NCBI GenBank assembly: GCA_023435225.1
Contig: JAEYRX010000076.1
Coordinates: 1 to 55,006 of the forward strand
Direction of reading: 5' to 3'
Source of the DNA: Bacillota bacterium
Lineage (GTDB): Bacteria > Bacillota > UBA4882 > UBA8346
Length of the DNA: 55,006 nt
Shown here: positions 52,490 through 55,006 of the stretch, piece after piece
Numbering within the stretch: the stretch's first letter is position 1
Layout of the letters: each line of letters opens with the position of its first letter
Program-made: the position numbers and the translations under genes
Notes under the pieces: model-generated
Database searches by the model: none
What the model was told of the DNA's origin: nothing
The model's input: the letters and a program-made list of their open reading frames with translations, nothing else

Positions 52490-52998
52490 ATGTCTTGGTC
52501 AAAAGAGGAAAATATAAAAAATGCCGCCTTATGGTTATCATCCAAAATTAAATTAATTGAAGATAAACACCTTCTTCTTGAAAAACAAAAACAAACTCAA
52601 ATAAATACTGGAGTTAAACCACCATTAAGAATAATCTATAGGGGTGGAGTTTATTGGGTTGATTTTGGTTCCGGTAATCTTGGCGCTGAAAAGAATAAAA
52701 CACGTCCTGCCTTAATAATTTCCGCAAATCACTTAAATAAAGCTGAAACAGTATTAGTAATCCCTATTTCGTCAAAATTTAAATACAAACTTGATTCTCA
52801 TGGTAATAAAATTCCTCTGTATAAAAACCATTTTGTTCTCGATAATAAAAAATATCCGCAATTGTCAGAACAATCAGCTGTCAAATGCGAAGATACAAAA
52901 TTATTGATGTCGTACGAATAAAGGATTTAATGTTTAATGTTCAGCCAGACGATATGAATAAAATCAAGTTGAGAATTTTATATATGTTCGGGTATTAA
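52490..52998 (+). pseudogene. PemK/MazF-family toxin gene, frameshifted near the 3' end
   Basis: The open frame (52490-52921, 143 residues) has the PemK/MazF core RGGVYWVDFGSGNLGAEK, KTRPALIISANHLN and TVLVIPISSKF, behind an N-terminal extension of about 50 residues. It then ends early after SAVKCEDTKLLMSYE. Read in the -1 frame from the AAAA run near 52899, the sequence continues as KIIDVVRIKDL and reaches a stop at 52996-52998 with KIKLRILYMFGY, the ending expected of this family (SQxDAVRC-EDIKxIDxxR pattern). One base seems to be missing from the A-run. Loss of the ending probably inactivates the ribonuclease, unless it is a sequencing error or programmed frameshift. No antitoxin gene is adjacent. 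AGAGG precedes the ATG. Confidence 0.78.
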
Positions 52999-53090
52999 AA
53001 TTTAAAAAATGAATAAAATATCACTGAAGCATAACCTTTTATAAATAGGATTTATTATTACAAACTCATGTCACTTTAGGTCTTGATTTA

Positions 53091-53119
53091 TTGACAAAAT
53101 TGATACGAGGCAAGATAAT
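53091..53119 (+). promoter_or_regulatory. Strong promoter of a candidate small RNA
   Basis: TTGACA (53091-53096), 17-base spacer, GATAAT (53114-53119), with no open frame following before a terminator. Confidence 0.65.
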
Positions 53120-53125
53120 AAAGAT

Positions 53126-53230
53126 GTAATGTTAGATTGCCTAGTCGCAATCGTATGACACCTATTTATGAATAGGATTTATTGTTTCCAGAATAGTCCC
53201 GCTTAATCAGCGGGGCTTTTCTGTTTTTTT
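53126..53230 (+). ncRNA. Candidate small RNA of about 105 nt
   Basis: Bounded by a near-consensus promoter (53091-53119) and an intrinsic terminator (stem AGTCCCGC / GCGGGGCT at 53195-53202 and 53210-53217, then T-rich to 53230). Inside lies a second hairpin CCTATT-TATG-AATAGG at 53161-53176. A related stretch (AATAGGATTTATT) occurs at 53045-53057, before the promoter. No known RNA family recognised. The remaining gap around it (52999-53338) shows no gene. Confidence 0.5.
53195..53230 (+). terminator. Intrinsic terminator of the candidate small RNA
   Basis: Eight-pair GC-rich stem with TTAATCA loop, followed by TTTTCTGTTTTTTT. Confidence 0.8.
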
Positions 53231-53338
53231 ACCTTACTTTATCGTTAAACTGTACTTTATTGAGATAAGGTCTTTTAGGTTCATTTTTTTCCAAGTTCCA
53301 GCTTTTTAACTTCTTTGTCGACCTCAAGGATTAGGATG

Positions 53339-53569
53339 TTAAACCGCCTTACGACAATATTGTATAAGCTTCATCAAACCCCTTAACCCTAATTTCTCCT
53401 CTGCGACCAGTTCCGAGAGCTGGTCGGCTGCATTATCCAGCCGTCCGTCGGAATAATCGGCTTCACCCATCTCCAGAAAAGCGATAATCTCTTCGCGGGT
53501 CATATTATTTTCTTTAAATATCTCCTGCGCTTTTTGAAGTAAAATCTTTCTTTTTCTCCACCCAAGCAT
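53339..53569 (-). CDS. Small helical protein of unknown function
   Basis: 76 residues, charged and apparently all-helical, beginning MLGWRKRKILLQKAQEIF and ending KLIQYCRKAV. No family recognised. GAGGTATT precedes the ATG. It lies downstream of the Spo0E-like gene on the same strand (169 bases between them) and may be co-transcribed with it. Codon usage looks like the neighbours. The second half (MGEADYSDGRLDNAADQLSE) is a plausible protein-protein surface, but no function is assigned. Confidence 0.6.
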   Translation of the reverse strand: MLGWRKRKILLQKAQEIFKENNMTREEIIAFLEMGEADYSDGRLDNAADQLSELVAEEKLGLRGLMKLIQYCRKAV

Positions 53570-53737
53570 ATTAATACCTCATTTCTATAATTAATATTGT
53601 TGACGCCTAAGGTCAAAAAAATTTTATTAGACGGGATTAACAGGATTAATTGGATTAAAATATAAAAAAAATCTGTGTTAAACTGTGTAAATCCGTGTCT
53701 AATTGGGTTTTGATTTTGATTTTTGTTCATCATATTA

Positions 53738-53917
53738 CTATTTTTGATATTGTTTCTTTAAGCGTTCGTATTCGTTGCACAGCTCGTCCAGTCTTGCGCC
53801 GAGCGCCAGTACCAGTGAATCGGTTATTTCATTTGCCGCCCAGGCTTGGTTTAAGTTTTGGCGGGCTTTGGTGATTTGGGATTTGAGGGAGGCGAGTTTG
53901 AAGTCGTATGGTTCCAT
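53738..53917 (-). CDS. Spo0E-like sporulation regulatory phosphatase
   Basis: 59 residues, found by reading the minus strand directly. The sequence MEPYDFKLASLKSQITKARQ continues with NLNQAWAANEITDSLVLALG and ARLDELCNEYERLKKQYQK. This matches the Spo0E family pattern: a helix with I-x-x-x-R-x-x-L-N, a short linker, then a second helix ending L-D-x-L-x-x-E-Y. Spo0E proteins dephosphorylate Spo0A~P and delay sporulation. The ribosome binding site is poor (AAGGAAAAA about 15 bases upstream). It is downstream of a strong minus-strand promoter at 54125-54152 that contains an operator of the divergent XRE regulator. Confidence 0.78.
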   Translation of the reverse strand: MEPYDFKLASLKSQITKARQNLNQAWAANEITDSLVLALGARLDELCNEYERLKKQYQK

Positions 53918-53939
53918 GTTGAGAAGTGATTTTTCCTTT

Positions 53940-54118
53940 CTTAATTATTTGGGCCGATGGGTGACTGTTCCTGCCCCTCACACCTCGGCGTTAATCACCA
54001 TCCTGGTTACGCCTATCTTGTTACTTCCTGTATCTGGCCCCCAGGAATTACTTTTTTACCGCAAAAAACCGAAGGATTATTACTGCAAGACAACATATCT
54101 GTTTCCATTATCTTACTA
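53940..54118 (-). other. Structured leader of the Spo0E-like gene, with a possible 31-residue frame
   Basis: About 200 bases separate the promoter from the Spo0E-like start. On the minus strand they can fold into GGCGT...ACGCC and a 12-pair stem GCCGAGGTGTGA / TCACCCATCGGC with two mismatches. Near the 5' end a short frame (54108 to 54013) reads MLSCSNNPSVFCGKKVIPGG from its second ATG, without a good ribosome binding site. Both the RNA and the peptide are tentative; I recognise no riboswitch class. A long + strand frame over the same bases is not supported. Confidence 0.35.
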
Positions 54119-54124
54119 AGATTT

Positions 54125-54152
54125 AGTATATGAACAAAATGTTCATTGTCAA
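54125..54152 (-). promoter_or_regulatory. Minus-strand promoter with embedded XRE operator (site 1)
   Basis: Minus strand TTGACA (54147-54152), 16-base spacer, TATACT (54125-54130). The spacer is almost entirely the palindrome TGAACAAAATGTTCA (54131-54145). Binding there would block transcription toward the Spo0E-like gene. Confidence 0.75.
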
Positions 54153-54162
54153 GAGCGTATAT

Positions 54163-54177
54163 TGAATATATTGTTCA
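54163..54177. promoter_or_regulatory. XRE operator, site 2
   Basis: TGAATATATTGTTCA, second 15-base half-palindromic site of the set, 32 bases from site 1, between the two divergent promoters. Confidence 0.6.
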
Positions 54178-54180
54178 TAA

Positions 54181-54207
54181 TTGTTGTATGATTTACCGTG
54201 CTATACT
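54181..54207 (+). promoter_or_regulatory. Promoter of the XRE regulator, giving a leaderless transcript
   Basis: TTGTTG (54181-54186) and TATACT (54202-54207), 15-base spacer. The ATG of the regulator is at 54214, seven bases after the -10, so the transcript should begin at or next to the start codon. Confidence 0.6.
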
Positions 54208-54213
54208 TAAACT

Positions 54214-54531
54214 ATGAACAACATGTTCCAAAATCGTTTAAAAGAATTACGTAAAGAAAAAAAGCTTTCCCAGTCAAAGTTGGGGAAGGCTTTAAATATT
54301 CATATCCGGACGATTGCATATTATGAATCCGGAGAACGTACCCCTTCACCGGAGACTTTTAGCCTATTGGCGGATTTTTTTGAGGTAAGTATCGATTATT
54401 TGATGGGTCGTACCACTATTCGTAATTATAATATGTTTAATGATATAATTTCTTTTGAAAAACTACCACCGGATGCCCAAAAAGAGATTTTAAATTTCTT
54501 TGAATACATTAAGCATAAATATTTGAGTTGA
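54214..54531 (+). CDS. XRE-family (Cro/CI-type) transcriptional regulator
   Basis: 105 residues. An N-terminal HTH_3 domain (about 5-65) reads RLKELRKEKKLSQSKLGKAL then HIRTIAYYESGERTPSPETF and a SIDYLMGRT ending typical of the family; a short C-terminal helix follows. No ribosome binding site, and the start codon is just downstream of the -10, so it is probably leaderless. The first codons lie within operator site 3 (TGAACAACATGTTCC, 54215-54229), so it should repress itself. It also probably represses the divergent Spo0E-like gene through site 1. A terminator follows at 54554. Confidence 0.92.
   Translation: MNNMFQNRLKELRKEKKLSQSKLGKALNIHIRTIAYYESGERTPSPETFSLLADFFEVSIDYLMGRTTIRNYNMFNDIISFEKLPPDAQKEILNFFEYIKHKYLS
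54215..54229. promoter_or_regulatory. XRE operator, site 3
   Basis: TGAACAACATGTTCC, overlapping the first codons of the regulator. Same GAAC-5 bases-GTTC layout as site 1. Confidence 0.6.
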
Positions 54532-54553
54532 TAAGTCTATAACAAGTCATTAT

Positions 54554-54584
54554 AAAACCTCCTTACATTCCAAAGGAGGTTTTT
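54554..54584. terminator. Bidirectional terminator between the XRE gene and the next convergent gene
   Basis: Arms AAAACCTCCTT / AAGGAGGTTTT (54554-54564 with 54573-54583), 8-base loop, T-run on both strands. It separates the regulator from the minus-strand gene ending at 54603. Confidence 0.82.
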
Positions 54585-54602
54585 ATGTTTTATATTACTT
54601 AT

Positions 54603-54920
54603 TTACCGCTTATCCTCAATCCCAAACTCCCGCCAAAGGTTTTGCGGCATTTCGATCTTGACCAATTTCCTGAACTCGGAGACCACTTTTTTAAGTTCGC
54701 CGATGGTCTCATCCAATGAACCGGTTTTATCCTTAAGTTGGGCTTTGAGGGTTTCCTGTTCTTCATCTTCAGTATGAGCTTTGTTATACAGATTGGAAAG
54801 CAAGGTGACCTTTTCATCGGTGATTCCCCGGGTGGCCATCCGCTCAGTATTTAGTTTTACTCCGTTCAACATGAGTCTGGCCTCGTCTAAATAGTCCTTA
54901 TAAGATTGTCCTTTCCCCAT
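54603..54920 (-). CDS. Hypothetical coiled-coil protein
   Basis: 105 residues, charged and mostly helical, with heptad-like stretches (about 45-88, TEDEEQETLKAQLKDK then TIGELKKVVSEFRKLV) and a short conserved-looking tail QNLWREFGI. GGGAGG lies before the ATG. No family recognised. The coiled-coil followed by a W-x-x-F-G-I tail is sometimes seen in phage or cell-surface associated small proteins, but nothing here proves that. Confidence 0.6.
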   Translation of the reverse strand: MGKGQSYKDYLDEARLMLNGVKLNTERMATRGITDEKVTLLSNLYNKAHTEDEEQETLKAQLKDKTGSLDETIGELKKVVSEFRKLVKIEMPQNLWREFGIEDKR

Positions 54921-55006
54921 TTTAAAAACCTCCCTGATTTATTTTGCCGGATAGATTATAATTCCAAATGAAAGACATTATGATATTAATTTCCAGCAAT
55001 GGAAGT

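Noticed and set aside
53775..54119. 114-residue plus-strand frame
   Set aside because: It is antisense to the Spo0E-like gene and its leader, lacks a ribosome binding site and has a composition unlike a real protein; the minus-strand Spo0E match is far better.
54131..54229. The GAAC...GTTC sites as LexA (SOS) boxes
   Set aside because: Gram-positive LexA boxes have four bases between GAAC and GTTC; these have five and sit at an XRE gene with no SOS genes nearby.
1..55006. tRNA or rRNA genes, CRISPR arrays, prophage or integrative element
   Set aside because: None seen: no cloverleaf or rRNA-like sequence, no regular spaced direct repeats, and no integrase, transposase or phage structural gene.

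Overview
The window reads as a chromosomal segment of a low-to-mid GC, spore-forming, saccharolytic member of the Bacillota (Firmicutes). Reasons: strong AGGAGG-type ribosome binding sites, TTG/GTG starts, a YesM/YesN-type two-component pair, Xyl/Rbs-type ABC importers, a tandem glycine riboswitch in front of glyA, a Spo0E-like sporulation phosphatase and many intrinsic terminators. I cannot name the species. I saw no rRNA or tRNA gene, CRISPR array or transposase gene.

Region 1 (1-12.7 kb) is a beta-glucan module. Two CUT1-type permeases (the binding protein would lie upstream of the window) and a YesM/YesN-like kinase and AraC-type regulator are on the + strand. They converge on a minus-strand operon of a GH94 phosphorylase, an exported GH116 beta-glucosidase, a laminarinase-like GH16 and a lichenase-like GH16. 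The exported hydrolases would cut beta-1,3 and mixed-linkage glucans outside the cell, and the GH94 enzyme would phosphorolyse imported oligosaccharides.

Region 2 (12.8-37.3 kb) is about 24 kb of co-oriented minus-strand genes for monosaccharide sensing, uptake and breakdown. Reading with transcription: LacI regulator, FGGY kinase, zinc dehydrogenase, class II (GatY/KbaY) aldolase, KbaZ/GatZ, aldo/keto reductase, FucU mutarotase, an ABC-ATPase/GAF/histidine-kinase fusion, an ANTAR response regulator, a leader with promoter, two small hairpins and a terminator, a sugar ABC ATPase, permease and binding protein, a chemoreceptor, a second permease and binding protein without their own ATPase, a second LacI regulator, then a fucose pathway (kinase, FucI, double-domain aldolase). 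The most unusual system is the degenerate sugar-ABC ATPase fused to a histidine kinase beside an ANTAR antiterminator, with a plausible ANTAR target directly in front of the importer operon. I propose that importer state or sugar supply is read by the kinase and relayed to transcription antitermination of the importer genes.

Region 3 (37.5-52.1 kb) is mostly housekeeping: thioredoxin, small membrane protein, M24 peptidase, hisG, glyA with tandem glycine riboswitch and terminator, chemoreceptor, pyrG, a membrane protein, argS, a FmdB zinc ribbon and an ALDH3-type aldehyde dehydrogenase.

Region 4 (52.1-55 kb) is a small regulatory patch: a frameshifted PemK/MazF toxin gene without visible antitoxin, a candidate small RNA, a short unknown gene, a Spo0E-like phosphatase, and a divergent XRE repressor that appears leaderless and has three matching operators.

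Four families of short palindromic repeats (about 80-120 bp, no coding capacity) are scattered between the genes from 9.5 to 50.5 kb. They are described individually below.
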